The position numbers and the translations under genes were made by a program. A model generated the notes under the pieces. The model had not been told where the DNA came from. It did not search any database and worked only from the letters and a program-made list of their open reading frames with translations. Shown piece after piece: positions 17,481 through 28,779 of a stretch of 64,000 nucleotides of DNA. Position 1 is the first letter of the stretch, and each line of letters starts with the position of its first letter. Location: positions 62,001 to 126,000 of the forward strand of contig NZ_FQXA01000001.1 in the NCBI RefSeq assembly GCF_900129835.1. The letters are read 5' to 3'. The stretch comes from Stutzerimonas xanthomarina DSM 18231 (GTDB lineage Bacteria; Pseudomonadota; Gammaproteobacteria; Pseudomonadales; Pseudomonadaceae).

Positions 17481-18398
17481 TTAGAAGTAGCCCTGACGTT
17501 TCTTTTCTTCCATCGAACCTGCGCCATCATGGTCAATGACACGGCCCTGACGTTCGGAAGTTCGCGTCAGGAGCATTTCCTGGATGATCTCCGGCAGGCT
17601 TGACGCTGTGGATTCCACCGCGCCGGTCAGCGGGTAGCAGCCAAGCGTACGGAAGCGAACCATGCGCTTCTCGATGCGCGCCTTCTCCTCGTCAGTGAGG
17701 TGCTCGAGGATGCGCTCGTCGTCGATCATGATCAGGGTGCCGTTCTTCTCGATGACTTCGCGCTCGGCGGCGAAGTACAGCGGCACGATCGGGATCTGTT
17801 CCAAATAGATGTATTGCCAGATATCCAGCTCAGTCCAGTTCGACAGCGGGAAGACGCGGATGGATTCGCCCTTCTTCACGTTACCGTTGTAGACATTCCA
17901 GAGTTCCGGGCGCTGATTCTTTGGGTCCCAACGGTGCTTGTTGTCACGGAAGGAGTAGACACGCTCCTTTGCACGAGACTTCTCTTCGTCGCGGCGGGCG
18001 CCGCCGAAAGCGGCATCGAAGCCGTGCTTGTCGAGCGCCTGCTTGAGACCCTCGGTCTTCATGATGTCGGTGTGCTTGGCGCTGCCGTGAGTGAACGGGT
18101 TGATGTTCTGCGCCACGCCATCCGGGTTGATGTGCGTGATCAGGTCCAGATCCATCTCGTTGACCATCTGCTCGCGGAAGCGGTACATCTCCTGGAATTT
18201 CCAGCGCGTATCGACGTGCATCACCGGAAACGGCAGACGCCCCGGGTAGAAGGCCTTGCGCGCGAGATGCAACATCACGGCCGAATCCTTGCCGATGGAA
18301 TAGAGCATCACCGGGTTGTCGAACTCGGCGGCCACCTCACGGATGATGTGGATGCTTTCCGCCTCCAGCTGTTTCAGATGCGTCAGTTTGTCGACCAT
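17481..18398 (-). CDS. cysD: Sulfate adenylyltransferase subunit 2
   Basis: ATP sulfurylase catalytic subunit, 305 aa (family norm). Makes APS from sulfate and ATP with CysN. PP-loop motif [13 protein letters not shown] near residue 34-46 and the conserved [20 protein letters not shown] segment. First gene of cysD-cysNC. Two palindromes lie 70-105 bp upstream. Confidence 0.97.
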   Translation of the reverse strand: MVDKLTHLKQLEAESIHIIREVAAEFDNPVMLYSIGKDSAVMLHLARKAFYPGRLPFPVMHVDTRWKFQEMYRFREQMVNEMDLDLITHINPDGVAQNINPFTHGSAKHTDIMKTEGLKQALDKHGFDAAFGGARRDEEKSRAKERVYSFRDNKHRWDPKNQRPELWNVYNGNVKKGESIRVFPLSNWTELDIWQYIYLEQIPIVPLYFAAEREVIEKNGTLIMIDDERILEHLTDEEKARIEKRMVRFRTLGCYPLTGAVESTASSLPEIIQEMLLTRTSERQGRVIDHDGAGSMEEKKRQGYF

Positions 18399-18468
18399 GG
18401 CTACTCACGAATTTTTGCAGGTGGGACGGCCGGCACGGCCGGAACGAGGGCGCAACTCTAACACGACG

Positions 18469-18501
18469 TTAGATTCTAATCAGGACGCCGCTTAGATCTA
18501 A
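18469..18501. promoter_or_regulatory. Paired TTAGA-TCTAA palindromes upstream of cysD
   Basis: TTAGATTCTAA (18469-18479) and TTAGATCTAA (18492-18501) are two near-identical palindromes with centres about 22 bp apart, roughly two helical turns. They lie in the cysD/NIF3 gap upstream of cysD. They look like an operator pair; a LysR-type regulator such as CysB is one guess. Confidence 0.4.
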
Positions 18502-18578
18502 ATGCTCTAGCTTTATGCCGGGCAAAACCTCCTCTCAGTTCCGCTTCACCCAGCGCCGCACCATGCGAAAACGCCTCG

Positions 18579-19337
18579 TTACGCGGGGTTCGGGCAATCG
18601 ATGAACAGATGTTCGATGGCAAACCGCTTCGCCAGATATTCACCCAGCGCCTGCACGCCGTAACGCTCAGTGGCGTGATGGCCGGCGGCAAAAAAGCTCA
18701 GCTCATTTTCGCGCGCGATATGCGCGGTGGGCTCCGAAATCTCTCCCGTCAGATAGGCATCAACGCCTGCGGTTACCGCTTGATCGATATAGCCCTGTGC
18801 GCCACCGGTGCACCAGGCAACCCGCCTGATCAGGCCTGGGCCTTCGACCATCACCGGCTCACGCCCGAGCGCGATTTGAACGCGCTGCATAAACTCGGCA
18901 GGCGCGAGCGGCGTTTCAAGGGAACCGACAAGCCCGACCGAACGAGGGTTATCCGGCTCCAGCGAACCCTCGACAGTCAACCCAAGCAGGCGAGCCAGCT
19001 GCACGTTGTTGCCGACCTCCGGATGGACATCGAGCGGCAGATGGTAGGCGAGCAAGCTGATGTCGTTGCTGAGCAGCGTTTTAAGCCGGCGTTGCTTCAT
19101 ACCCACCAGACGTGGGTCTTCGTTCTTCCAGAAATAGCCATGGTGCACCAGCACCACATCGGCTTGCGCCTCGACCGCGGCATCAAGCAGTGCCTGGCTG
19201 GCGGTCACGCCACTGACGATGCGCCGCACCTGGGGGCGTCCTTCTACCTGCAGGCCGTTAGGACAATAGTCAGGAATCTTCGCGGCATTCAGGAAGCGGT
19301 CAGCTTCATCGACCAGGGTGGTGAGCGCCACAGCCAT
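18579..19337 (-). CDS. NIF3-like dinuclear metal centre protein (YbgI/NIF3 family)
   Basis: 252 aa protein of the NIF3 family (also labelled GTP cyclohydrolase I type 2). Metal-binding residues are visible in VLVHHGYFWKNE, AYHLPLDVHPEVGNN and, near the end, GHHATERYG. The exact reaction in bacteria is unsettled. It is transcribed away from algW and towards cysD. Confidence 0.92.
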   Translation of the reverse strand: MAVALTTLVDEADRFLNAAKIPDYCPNGLQVEGRPQVRRIVSGVTASQALLDAAVEAQADVVLVHHGYFWKNEDPRLVGMKQRRLKTLLSNDISLLAYHLPLDVHPEVGNNVQLARLLGLTVEGSLEPDNPRSVGLVGSLETPLAPAEFMQRVQIALGREPVMVEGPGLIRRVAWCTGGAQGYIDQAVTAGVDAYLTGEISEPTAHIARENELSFFAAGHHATERYGVQALGEYLAKRFAIEHLFIDCPNPA

Positions 19338-19550
19338 GCAAGCAGTCTCCTATGAGATCAGTGAGTCGAAAGCGGTTCATCGGCGAATAACAGACGGGAC
19401 AAACAGCAGAAAGGTTGCGGATTAAGCATTCCAGAGGTCGCGTTGCAGTTTTGCCGCTGGCAAGGCTGCATTTCACGGCCAGCTTCGTATAATGCCGCCA
19501 CCTTAAGAGGCGCTCTCGCCTTCCGCAACCTGTCCGGACTTCCCATCGCG

Positions 19551-20708
19551 ATGATCAATGCCCTGCGTTTTTTTGGCTGGCCGTTGCTGGTAGGCCTGCT
19601 GGTGGCCCTGCTGATCATTCAGCGCTACCCACATCTGGTTGGGCTTGGCGCCGAGCCGGAATACAGCCTGCAGCAAGCACCGCTGATCGGCATACCGCAG
19701 CAAGGCCCCTACTCCTACGCCAATGCGGTGAGCAGCGCTGCACCGGCAGTGGCCAACCTCTACACCACCAAGGTGATCGATAGCGCCAGCCAGCCGCCGA
19801 TGCTCAAGGACGATCCGCTGTTCCGGCGTTTCTACGGGGACAACCTGCCGCGCCAACGTCGCATGGAATCGAGCCTGGGGTCGGCAGTGATCATGAGCCC
19901 GGAGGGCTACCTGCTAACCAACAACCACGTCACGGCGAATGCCGAGCAGATCGTCGTGGCCCTGCGCGATGGTCGGGAGACCCTTGCCCGTGTGATCGGC
20001 AGTGATCCGGAAACCGATCTTGCGGTGCTCAAGATCGACCTGGAAAATCTGCCTGCGATCACCATTGGCCACTCGGATGGCATCCGTATCGGGGACGTGA
20101 CGCTGGCAATCGGTAACCCGTTCGGCGTTGGGCAAACCGTGACGATGGGCATCATCAGCGCGACCGGCCGCAACCAGCTCGGTCTTAATACCTACGAGGA
20201 TTTCATCCAGACGGACGCGGCGATCAACCGCGGCAACTCGGGTGGTGCACTGGTGGACACCGCCGGCCAACTGATTGGCATCAACACTGCGATCATTTCC
20301 GAGTCCGGCGGATCGCAAGGCATCGGCTTCGCCATCCCAGTGAAGCTCGCCATGGACGTGATGAAATCCATCATCGAGCACGGTCAGGTCATTCGCGGCT
20401 GGCTCGGCGTGGAGGTGCAATCGCTCACACCGGAGCTGGCGGAATCCTTCGGTCAGGCCGGCCGACCCGGGATCGTCGTTGCCGGCGTCTACCGGGATGG
20501 ACCGGCTGAACGCGCCGGCCTGCTGCCGGGCGACCTTATCCTCAGCATCGATGGTGCGCAAGCCAGCGACGGTCGCAGTTCAATGAACCAGGTGGCCCGC
20601 GTGCGGCCTGGGGACAAGATTGATATCGATATTCTGCGTAACGGCAAGCCGCTGACGCTGACAGCCGAAGTGGGCATGCGGCCATTGGTCGAGAAAACGC
20701 CTCAATAG
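19551..20708 (+). CDS. algW: Periplasmic serine protease AlgW (DegS-type)
   Basis: 385 aa inner-membrane-anchored protease that starts the MucA/RseA cleavage cascade and so releases the envelope-stress sigma factor AlgU. One N-terminal membrane helix (WPLLVGLLVALLIIQ), trypsin-like domain with triad His (NNHVTANAEQ), Asp (ETDLAVLKI) and Ser (NRGNSGGALVD), then one PDZ domain (about residues 280-370) that senses misfolded porin tails. The frame extends upstream, but the ATG at 19551 gives the AlgW-like start MINALRFFGWP. Confidence 0.95.
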   Translation: MINALRFFGWPLLVGLLVALLIIQRYPHLVGLGAEPEYSLQQAPLIGIPQQGPYSYANAVSSAAPAVANLYTTKVIDSASQPPMLKDDPLFRRFYGDNLPRQRRMESSLGSAVIMSPEGYLLTNNHVTANAEQIVVALRDGRETLARVIGSDPETDLAVLKIDLENLPAITIGHSDGIRIGDVTLAIGNPFGVGQTVTMGIISATGRNQLGLNTYEDFIQTDAAINRGNSGGALVDTAGQLIGINTAIISESGGSQGIGFAIPVKLAMDVMKSIIEHGQVIRGWLGVEVQSLTPELAESFGQAGRPGIVVAGVYRDGPAERAGLLPGDLILSIDGAQASDGRSSMNQVARVRPGDKIDIDILRNGKPLTLTAEVGMRPLVEKTPQ

Positions 20709-20919
20709 TCGGGTTGTCGAAGCTAGAGCGGGCTGCTGCTCCGCGCGCGCCGTGAGGCACAAACCGAGCGGAGATTCAGCTAAGCGGAGCGACCACCAGA
20801 GAAGCGAAATACGCTGCCCGGCCTGTGCCAAGCAAGGGTATTCGGGTACCCGCGATACGATCCGCGTGTGCTGCTATTACCAGCGACCAGAGACGGCCGC
20901 CGGCTCGTAGCGAACCCAA

Positions 20920-21975
20920 TCAGACAATGCGTTTCAACGCATCGAGCAACGCCTGATTTTGCTCCGGTGCGCCGATACTGATCCGCAGAAACTGCTCGAT
21001 TCGCCCCAGCTTGAAGTGCCGCACGATAACGCCGTGCTCGCGCAGCCCCGCCGCCAGCGCAGCTGCGTCGCGTTGTGGATGCCGCGCGAAGATGAAGTTT
21101 GCCGCCGAGGGCAGCACTTCAAAGCCTAACGCCTGCATCGCAACCGTCACGGCCTCTCGACTGGCGATCACCTGCTGGCAGGTGTGCTCGAAATAAGCGC
21201 GGTCCTCAAATGCAGCCGCAGCGCCAGCAATGGCGATACGGTCCAACGGATACGAGTTGAAGCTGTTCTTGATGCGTTCCAGCGCCTCGATCAGATCCGG
21301 ATGCCCGACTGCCAGACCAACGCGCAGCCCTGCCAGAGAGCGCGATTTGGAGAGTGTCTGGGTGGCCAGCAGGTTCGGGTAGCGGTCCACTAGCGCGATT
21401 GCTGACTCACCGCCAAAGTCGATGTAGGCCTCGTCGACCACAACCACCGAATCGGGGTTTGCCTGCAGCAGCTGCTCAATCGCCTCAAGCGCCAGCAGGC
21501 AACCCGTCGGCGCGTTGGGATTGGGGAAAATGATGCCCCCGTTGGGCCGGACGTAATCGGCTACCTCGATCTGAAAACGGTCGTCCAGCGCGATGGTCTC
21601 GTAGTCAATGCCATACAGGCCGCAATAGACCGGGTAGAAGCTGTATGTCACATCGGGGAACAGCAGCGGCTTGCCATGCTGGAACAGCCCGTGGAAAACG
21701 TGGGCAAGCACCTCGTCGGAGCCATTACCGACGAAGACCTGCTCAGGGCGAACGTGATAGTAATCAGCAACAGCGCGCTTGAGGCGCTCGCCATTCGGAT
21801 CGGGATACAACCGCAGGTTGTCATTCAGCTCGGCCTGCATCGCTGCAAGCGCCTTGGGTGACGGGCCGTAGGGGTTCTCATTGGTGTTGAGCTTGACCAG
21901 ATTGGTCAGCTTTGGCTGCTCACCCGGCACATAGGGAACCAGCGCCTTGACGAAGGGGCTCCAGAATTTGCTCAT
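20920..21975 (-). CDS. hisC: Histidinol-phosphate aminotransferase
   Basis: PLP-dependent transaminase converting imidazole-acetol phosphate to histidinol phosphate, 351 aa. PLP lysine is in [16 protein letters not shown]; the cofactor Asp region is [15 protein letters not shown]; substrate Arg near the end in [12 protein letters not shown]. Last of hisG-hisD-hisC here, separated from hisD by a 195-bp gap with repeat elements. Convergent with algW across about 210 bp in which I see no gene. Confidence 0.96.
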   Translation of the reverse strand: MSKFWSPFVKALVPYVPGEQPKLTNLVKLNTNENPYGPSPKALAAMQAELNDNLRLYPDPNGERLKRAVADYYHVRPEQVFVGNGSDEVLAHVFHGLFQHGKPLLFPDVTYSFYPVYCGLYGIDYETIALDDRFQIEVADYVRPNGGIIFPNPNAPTGCLLALEAIEQLLQANPDSVVVVDEAYIDFGGESAIALVDRYPNLLATQTLSKSRSLAGLRVGLAVGHPDLIEALERIKNSFNSYPLDRIAIAGAAAAFEDRAYFEHTCQQVIASREAVTVAMQALGFEVLPSAANFIFARHPQRDAAALAAGLREHGVIVRHFKLGRIEQFLRISIGAPEQNQALLDALKRIV

Positions 21976-22011
21976 CGGCCTTTTTCCTTGATTCGAATGA
22001 TTTGATCGCTA

Positions 22012-22136
22012 GACGCTGGAGGCTGAACGAAAGAGCACGCGAGCAGGAACCAGCCTTGGCTGCGCCACCCAACCGTATAGCCAGCTTGCTGGCGAAGCTT
22101 CTGAAGGCGGTTCGCGAGCAAACTCACTCCTACACG
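22012..22136. repeat. REP-type palindromic elements between hisC and hisD
   Basis: On the minus strand GTAGGAGTGAGTTTGCTCGC (within 22136-22109) is a typical Pseudomonas REP. A short second hairpin CCAGCTTGCTGGCGAAGC is at 22081-22098. At 22015-22032 a leader GCTGGAGGCTGAACGAAA occurs that reappears almost unchanged at 36983 next to another REP pair. Confidence 0.6.
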
Positions 22137-22170
22137 TCCTGTCTTCAAGCCCGCAGCGCTTTGTTCGTCT

Positions 22171-23481
22171 CTACCGCTTTATCCGATATTCGGCACTGCG
22201 CGCGTGCGCGGTAAGCGACTCGCCGCGTGCAAGGACCGAAGCGACCTTGCCCAACTCAGATGCGCCTTCAGCCGAACAGTTGATGATCGACGAGCGCTTC
22301 TGGAAATCGTACACGCCCAAGGGTGACGAGAAGCGTGCGGTACCCGAGGTAGGCAGGACGTGATTCGGCCCAGCGCAATAGTCGCCCAACGCCTCGGCTG
22401 TGTAGCGCCCCATGAAAATCGCCCCCGCGTGGCGAATCTGCGGCAGCCACGCATCGGGATCAGCTACCGACAGCTCGAGGTGCTCCGGCGCAATGCGATT
22501 AGCGACATCGATCGCCTGCTGCATGTCGGCAACCTGAATCAATGCCCCGCGCCCCTGCAGCGAGGCGCGAGCGATCTCGCTACGCTCAAGGCTGGGCAGC
22601 AAACGGGAAATGCTTTCGGCAACACGATCAAGAAAGGCTACATCCGGGCTGACCAGGATCGACTGCGCATCCTCATCGTGCTCGGCCTGGGAAAACAGAT
22701 CCATGGCGATCCAGTCGGGATCGGTCTGGCCGTCGCACACCACCAGAATCTCAGAGGGGCCCGCGATCATATCGATGCCGACCTTGCCGAATACGTGACG
22801 CTTGGCCGTCGCGACATAGATGTTGCCAGGCCCGACGATCTTGTCGACTGGCGGAACGCTTTCGGTGCCGTAGGCCAGCGCCGCGACGGCCTGAGCGCCA
22901 CCGATGGTGAATACCCGGTCGACACCAGCGATGCACGCCGCCGCCAAGACCAGTTCGTTGATTTCACCGCGAGGCGTGGGCACCACCATCACGACTTCCG
23001 GCACCCCGGCAACCTTTGCCGGAATGGCGTTCATCAAGACAGAAGACGGATACGACGCCTTGCCACCCGGCACGTAAAGCCCCGCACGATCAAGCGGCGT
23101 CACCTTCTGCCCAAGCACGGTGCCGTCAGCTTCGGTGTAGGTCCAGGAGACCTGCTTTTGTTTTTCATGGTAGATGCGAACACGCTCAGCGGCCGCTTCC
23201 AACGCCTGACGCTGAGCCGGGCTGATCCGCGTCAGCGCCAGTTCAAGCCGCTCGCGCGGCAGAATCAAGTCAGCCATGGAGGCGACTTCAAGGCCGTCGA
23301 AGCGCTGGGTCAGCTCCACCAACGCGTCATCGCCACGCTCGCGTACCGCCCTGATGATCTCCAACACACGCTGATTGACGCCATCATCAGACACGCTTTC
23401 CCAGCTCAGCAGATGATCCAGGTGTCGCGCAAAATCCGGATCAGCAGCATTGAGTCGGCGGATGTCGATGGGAGCGGTCAT
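22171..23481 (-). CDS. hisD: Histidinol dehydrogenase
   Basis: NAD- and zinc-dependent enzyme for the last two oxidations of histidine synthesis. 436 aa from the ATG at 23481 ([17 protein letters not shown]), which has GAGG 7 bp upstream; an ATG at 23493 would add four residues. Signature region [16 protein letters not shown], catalytic EHLELSV and the Zn-site [12 protein letters not shown] are visible. It follows hisG by about 130 bp. Confidence 0.96.
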   Translation of the reverse strand: MTAPIDIRRLNAADPDFARHLDHLLSWESVSDDGVNQRVLEIIRAVRERGDDALVELTQRFDGLEVASMADLILPRERLELALTRISPAQRQALEAAAERVRIYHEKQKQVSWTYTEADGTVLGQKVTPLDRAGLYVPGGKASYPSSVLMNAIPAKVAGVPEVVMVVPTPRGEINELVLAAACIAGVDRVFTIGGAQAVAALAYGTESVPPVDKIVGPGNIYVATAKRHVFGKVGIDMIAGPSEILVVCDGQTDPDWIAMDLFSQAEHDEDAQSILVSPDVAFLDRVAESISRLLPSLERSEIARASLQGRGALIQVADMQQAIDVANRIAPEHLELSVADPDAWLPQIRHAGAIFMGRYTAEALGDYCAGPNHVLPTSGTARFSSPLGVYDFQKRSSIINCSAEGASELGKVASVLARGESLTAHARSAEYRIKR

Positions 23482-23615
23482 AACGGGCCTCATGAAGGGA
23501 TGAGTACAGCGATGGTCAGGCGCCCTAGACTAACAAGCCGACCGCGCGGGCACCTGAATATTTAGGTTATGACGCGGATAGACTTGGCCGGCCGTACAAC
23601 GGCCGGCAGCGATGA

Positions 23616-24245
23616 TCAATCGTGATGTGCAATGGCGCTCTGCAGCGCATCGATCAAGGCCTGAATGCGCGCATGCTGCATCTTCATCGACGCCTTGTTG
23701 ACCACCAGGCGCGAGCTGATCATGGCGATCAGCTCCTGAGGTTCCAGGCCATTGGCGCGCAGGGTATTACCGGTGTCGACCACGTCGATAATCTTGTCTG
23801 CCAATCCCACCAGCGGCGCAAGCTCCATCGAGCCGTAAAGCTTGATGATGTCGACCTGTCGACCTTGCTCGGCGTAGTAACGCTTGGCGACGTTGACGAA
23901 CTTGGTCGCAACCTGCAGACGCCCCTTGGGTTCTGTCGCACCGACCTTTCCGGCTGTCATCAGCTTGCAGTTGGCAATTCGCAGATCCAGCGGTTCATAC
24001 AGCCCTTGGCCGCCGTATTCCATCAGCACGTCCTTGCCCGCGACGCCGAGATCCGCTGCGCCGTGCTCGACATAGGTCGGCACGTCCGTGGCCCGCACGA
24101 TCAGCAGACGCACATCATCCTGCGTAGTCGGAATGATCAGCTTGCGGCTTTTTTCCGGGTTCTCGGTGGGAACGATACCGGCCGCCGCAAGCAACGGCAG
24201 GGTATCGTCGAGGATGCGACCTTTGGACAGGGCGATGGTGAGCAT
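23616..24245 (-). CDS. hisG: ATP phosphoribosyltransferase (short form)
   Basis: First enzyme of histidine synthesis. 209 aa, the short HisG form without the C-terminal regulatory domain, which works with HisZ (not in this window). Start [23 protein letters not shown]-binding loop [16 protein letters not shown]. Next to murA, as in other pseudomonads. Confidence 0.97.
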   Translation of the reverse strand: MLTIALSKGRILDDTLPLLAAAGIVPTENPEKSRKLIIPTTQDDVRLLIVRATDVPTYVEHGAADLGVAGKDVLMEYGGQGLYEPLDLRIANCKLMTAGKVGATEPKGRLQVATKFVNVAKRYYAEQGRQVDIIKLYGSMELAPLVGLADKIIDVVDTGNTLRANGLEPQELIAMISSRLVVNKASMKMQHARIQALIDALQSAIAHHD

Positions 24246-24353
24246 GAACGGTGTATTCCTTGAAGCCTGTTGATGGCGACCTTGACATCGACCCGGGCAG
24301 GTGAAGGTCTCGGCCCGGGCCGCCAGCAGCGAGCCGGCGGCTTATTCCGGCTG

Positions 24354-25676
<1,323 letters not shown>

Positions 25677-25721
25677 TCAGCAATCGCGCGCGGACGGAGA
25701 GATGCCTGTAATGACCGGCGA

Positions 25722-25961
25722 TCAGCTGCGCGCAAGCCAGTCGGCACGACTGAAGAATTTCATCGTCACGGCGTGGATGCTGCCGTCGGCAATCCACGGA
25801 TTCAGATGTGCATAAATCTGCTGTTGACGCTTGACCGGGCTCAGGCCTGCCAATTCGTCACTGATCACATTCAACTGGAAGTTGCAGCCCTCGCCTTCGA
25901 CTTCCACCTGAGCGCCTGAAAGTTTTTCTTCCAGGAAATTCTTAACTTCTACGGCCTGCAT
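25722..25961 (-). CDS. ibaG: BolA-family protein IbaG
   Basis: 79 aa BolA/YrbA-type protein. Start MQAVEVKNFLEEKL at 25961; the conserved tail region GLSPVKRQQQIYAHL and HAVTMKF are present. BolA proteins bind monothiol glutaredoxins through an Fe-S cluster. In many gamma-proteobacteria ibaG sits between mlaB and murA; here a PsiE-family gene intervenes. A terminator upstream (26007-26047) suggests a separate transcript with murA. Confidence 0.92.
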   Translation of the reverse strand: MQAVEVKNFLEEKLSGAQVEVEGEGCNFQLNVISDELAGLSPVKRQQQIYAHLNPWIADGSIHAVTMKFFSRADWLARS

Positions 25962-26006
25962 GTTCAACCTCGATCGGCGCCGGACGCGCACGGCCGGCCA
26001 TCATAC

Positions 26007-26047
26007 AAAAAAGCCCGGAGACTGCGAACCCCGAAGCCACGCGGGCT
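26007..26047 (-). terminator. Terminator after the mla-psiE operon
   Basis: On the minus strand AGCCCG (26047-26042) pairs with CGGGCT (26017-26012), closing a GC-rich structured loop, followed by six T (26012-26007). It starts 14 bp after the psiE-like stop. Confidence 0.65.
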
Positions 26048-26060
26048 GACGAAGCCCCAC

Positions 26061-26543
26061 TCAGTCGAGTGTTTCTGCATCGGCGTCACGCCGCTGCGGA
26101 TGTCGACTGGTTGGCGCCACCGCGGGGAAACGGGATGACGCGAAGCGCACCACCAGAATAGCCACCGCCAGCAGCAGGATCGCTCCGGAAATATAGACGA
26201 CACCCATATCCGGACGATGGTGGTGCGACACGTCGGAGATCAGCAGCCGGGTCAATGCGGTGATCGCCACATAGATCAAGAACCGCACCGGCATGTGGTT
26301 GGTCTTGAAATAAATACCGACCATCGCACCGAGTTCTAGATAGATAAACAGCAGCAAGATGTCATCAACGCTGATGCTGCCCTTTTCCACCATGCCCAGA
26401 AATGCGACCAGCCCGGCCCAGGCGGTCACAGCTCCAATCGCGAACAGCGACAGGTAGTGAAAGGTCTCGACCAGAAGATTACCCAACGACTCAGCGGCCG
26501 AGTGCACCTTGGCCCGCGTCGATTCCGCCCAGCGCAGCAGCAT
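26061..26543 (-). CDS. PsiE-family membrane protein
   Basis: 160 aa with four hydrophobic helices (about residues 29-50, 60-76, 85-98, 112-130). It matches the phosphate-starvation-inducible PsiE family, whose function is unknown. The start overlaps the mlaB stop (ATGA), so it is translated as the last member of the mla operon. The C-terminus is a polar tail (SRHPQRRDADAETLD). Confidence 0.85.
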   Translation of the reverse strand: MLLRWAESTRAKVHSAAESLGNLLVETFHYLSLFAIGAVTAWAGLVAFLGMVEKGSISVDDILLLFIYLELGAMVGIYFKTNHMPVRFLIYVAITALTRLLISDVSHHHRPDMGVVYISGAILLLAVAILVVRFASSRFPAVAPTSRHPQRRDADAETLD

Positions 26544-26869
26544 CAGACAGCTCCCTCTGTTTCGCTCGCCAGCGACAATACATCCAGCAAGCCGGACACC
26601 CGCGCGAGCTCCCGCATGTCTTCGGGCAGACCGGTGACGACGAGCTCATCGCCCTGTTTCTGCGCATCGCGGGTGAAGGCCAGCAGCAATGACAAGCCGA
26701 CACTGCTGGATCGCTCAACCTCGCTGCAATCAGCTGAGATACGCGTGCCCTTGGCCTGACGAATCAGCGCCTGGCCTTGCCGTCGCAGAGCCGGGCCGGA
26801 CTGGTAGTCAAGCACGCCAGCCAGGCGAAGCTCACCGCCAGCGCTCCCCTCGATCCGTCCGTCACTCAT
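26543..26869 (-). CDS. mlaB: STAS-domain subunit MlaB
   Basis: 108 aa cytosolic STAS-domain protein that stabilises the MlaFE ATPase complex. Start MSDGRIEGSAGGELRL at 26869; core VERSSSVGLSLLLAFTRDA carries the Ser/Thr-rich STAS loop. Overlaps mlaC by 8 bp and the psiE-like gene by 4 bp. Confidence 0.9.
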   Translation of the reverse strand: MSDGRIEGSAGGELRLAGVLDYQSGPALRRQGQALIRQAKGTRISADCSEVERSSSVGLSLLLAFTRDAQKQGDELVVTGLPEDMRELARVSGLLDVLSLASETEGAV

Positions 26870-27512
26870 CGCCGGCCGCCTGCTGGCCCGCCTCGGTGTC
26901 CTTGGCTCGAGCCACCACTTCGGCCCATCCATCGATGGTCTTGTCCAGGTCGCCGTTATTTTTCTGCATGGCGTCGGCAAACTGATCACGGAACAGCTTC
27001 CCGATGTTGATGCCGTTGATGATTACGTTGCGGACCATCCAATTCCCATCATGGTTGACCATGGTGTAGGAGACCGGGTAGATCTCGCCTTGGCGGCCGG
27101 TCACTTCCATGCCGACACTGGTGCGCTGGGGGTCCTGCTTGCCGCTCGCAGGCAGCACTTTGATCTGCTGATTGTTGTATTCCAGCAGCGCATTGCCATA
27201 GAACTGCATCAGACTGCGCTTGAAGTTTTCCTGGAAGCGCGTCATCTGCGCTGGCTTGGCATTGCGCGAGTACTTCACCGTCATGATGCTCCGCGAAATG
27301 CCTTCGGCATCCACCACCGGCCCTAGAATGCGATCGAGCGACTCGTAGAAGGCGCTCGGATCCTGCTGGTACTGTTCCTTGTTCGTCTTGAGATCGGCAA
27401 GCAGTTCGTCGGTGGTCTGCTGGATCACCTCATGGGCGCTAGGCGCCGCCTGAACCAGCAAGGGAAAAGACGCCAGCAAAACCAGCAAGCCGCGACGCAG
27501 GGCAGTCATCAT
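26862..27512 (-). CDS. mlaC: Periplasmic phospholipid shuttle MlaC
   Basis: About 216 aa with a cleavable signal peptide (LRRGLLVLLASFPLLVQA). MlaC carries phospholipid between the outer-membrane MlaA and the inner-membrane MlaFEDB complex. Typical segments: QQTTDELLADLKTNKEQY and MVRNVIINGINIGKLFRDQF. Two ATGs are in tandem (27512, 27509), with GAGG 8-9 bp upstream of the first. It starts 13 bp inside/after the mlaD end, in the same operon. Confidence 0.94.
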   Translation of the reverse strand: MMTALRRGLLVLLASFPLLVQAAPSAHEVIQQTTDELLADLKTNKEQYQQDPSAFYESLDRILGPVVDAEGISRSIMTVKYSRNAKPAQMTRFQENFKRSLMQFYGNALLEYNNQQIKVLPASGKQDPQRTSVGMEVTGRQGEIYPVSYTMVNHDGNWMVRNVIINGINIGKLFRDQFADAMQKNNGDLDKTIDGWAEVVARAKDTEAGQQAAGDE

Positions 27513-27523
27513 GGGGTTACACC

Positions 27524-27982
27524 TCACTCTTTATTGACCGAATTGAGTAGAAACTTGCCGATCAGCTCTTCCAGTACTAAAGACGACTGGGTGTCGCGGA
27601 TCGTGTCGCCTTCACCCAAGGTTTCCTCTTCACCACCGACACTGATGCCGACGTATTTCTCGCCGAGCAATCCAGCCGTCAGGATCGAAGCCGTGGAGTC
27701 GGTCGGCAGGATGTCGACGTCTTTCTGGACTTCCAGCGTGACACGTCCCGTATAGCTTTCGCGATCCAGATCGATCGCCGTTACCTTGCCGATGGTCACG
27801 CCTGCCATGGTGACCTTGGATCGGACACTCAAACCGGCAATATTGTCGAAATAGGCATATAGCTTGTAGGTGTCGGTACTGTCGACGTTCAGGCCGCTGA
27901 CCCGCAGCGACAGCAACAGCAAGGCCAGAACGCCCGCCAGCAGGAACAGACCAACACCTATTTCCAGGGTGCGGATTCGCAT
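27524..27982 (-). CDS. mlaD: MCE-domain protein MlaD
   Basis: 152 aa, one N-terminal membrane helix (VGLFLLAGVLALLLLSLRVSG) and one MCE domain. MlaD forms a hexameric ring that binds phospholipid in the periplasm. The ATG at 27982 overlaps the mlaE stop (ATGA); a TTG one codon earlier is less likely. Confidence 0.95.
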   Translation of the reverse strand: MRIRTLEIGVGLFLLAGVLALLLLSLRVSGLNVDSTDTYKLYAYFDNIAGLSVRSKVTMAGVTIGKVTAIDLDRESYTGRVTLEVQKDVDILPTDSTASILTAGLLGEKYVGISVGGEEETLGEGDTIRDTQSSLVLEELIGKFLLNSVNKE

Positions 27983-28779
27983 CAAAAATCTCCAAACATC
28001 AAGGCGGTCAGAATAAAGTCGAGGCCGAGCACAGCCAGCGAGGCATAGACAACGGTTCGGGTGGTGGCGCGACTGATACCTTCGGACGTCGGCTCGCAGT
28101 CATAGCCTTGAAATACCGCGATCCAGGTCACCACGACGGCAAACACCACACTTTTGACGACGCCGTTGAGCACGTCAGTGGCAAAGACAACACTGTTCTG
28201 CATGTTGGCCCAGAACGAGCCTTCATATACGCCAAGCCAGTCCACGGCAACCATTGCACCTCCCCAGATGCCGACGACATTGAAAATGACTGTCAGCAAT
28301 GGCAGAGAGATAAAGCCGGCCCATAGCCGCGGTGCGACGATGTACTTCAACGGATCGACGCCGATCATCTCCAGACTGGAAAGCTGCTCGGTGGACTTCA
28401 TATTGCCGATTTCGGCTGCCAACGCAGATCCCGCGCGACCGGCGAACAACAGTGCCGTGACCACCGGCCCCAGTTCGCGCAACAGCGTAAGCGCTACCAT
28501 CTGCCCAACGGCCTGTTCAGAGCCATAGCTGCTGAGAATGCTATAGCCCTGCAGGGCCAGCACCATGCCGATGAACACGCCAGAGACCACAACAATCGCA
28601 AGCGAGAGCACACCAACCGAATAAAGCTGCCGCACCAACAGCGAAAATCGATTATCCAGACCGCTGGGACCGAACAAGGCGTGAAAAAGAAACAGCGTCG
28701 CGCGCCCCAGCGCTGCGACCACGTTCAGTCCAGCCTCACCAACCAGACGGATCCGTTCGATCAAGGAACGCTTACGCAT
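27982..28779 (-). CDS. mlaE: Phospholipid ABC transporter permease MlaE
   Basis: 265 aa permease of the Mla system (family usual length). Start [18 protein letters not shown] at 28779, with GAGG 5 bp before; a longer frame exists upstream. The core has five or six helices and the signature [25 protein letters not shown]. Overlaps mlaF by 8 bp. Confidence 0.96.
   Translation of the reverse strand: MRKRSLIERIRLVGEAGLNVVAALGRATLFLFHALFGPSGLDNRFSLLVRQLYSVGVLSLAIVVVSGVFIGMVLALQGYSILSSYGSEQAVGQMVALTLLRELGPVVTALLFAGRAGSALAAEIGNMKSTEQLSSLEMIGVDPLKYIVAPRLWAGFISLPLLTVIFNVVGIWGGAMVAVDWLGVYEGSFWANMQNSVVFATDVLNGVVKSVVFAVVVTWIAVFQGYDCEPTSEGISRATTRTVVYASLAVLGLDFILTALMFGDF

Noticed and set aside
16152..17603. 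483-codon open frame on the plus strand
   Set aside because: It is antisense to cysNC, has no ribosome binding site or recognisable domain, and arises from G+C-biased codon use.
20221..20260. Arg before the active-site Ser loop of AlgW (NRGNSGG)
   Set aside because: At first it looked unusual, but DegP-type proteases carry the same NRGNSGG sequence, so the site is normal.
22360..23565. 401-codon open frame antisense to hisD
   Set aside because: Composition artefact; hisD on the other strand is fully conserved.
24246..24353. GC-rich hairpins in the murA-hisG gap
   Set aside because: Only short imperfect stems without a T-run; not enough to call a terminator.
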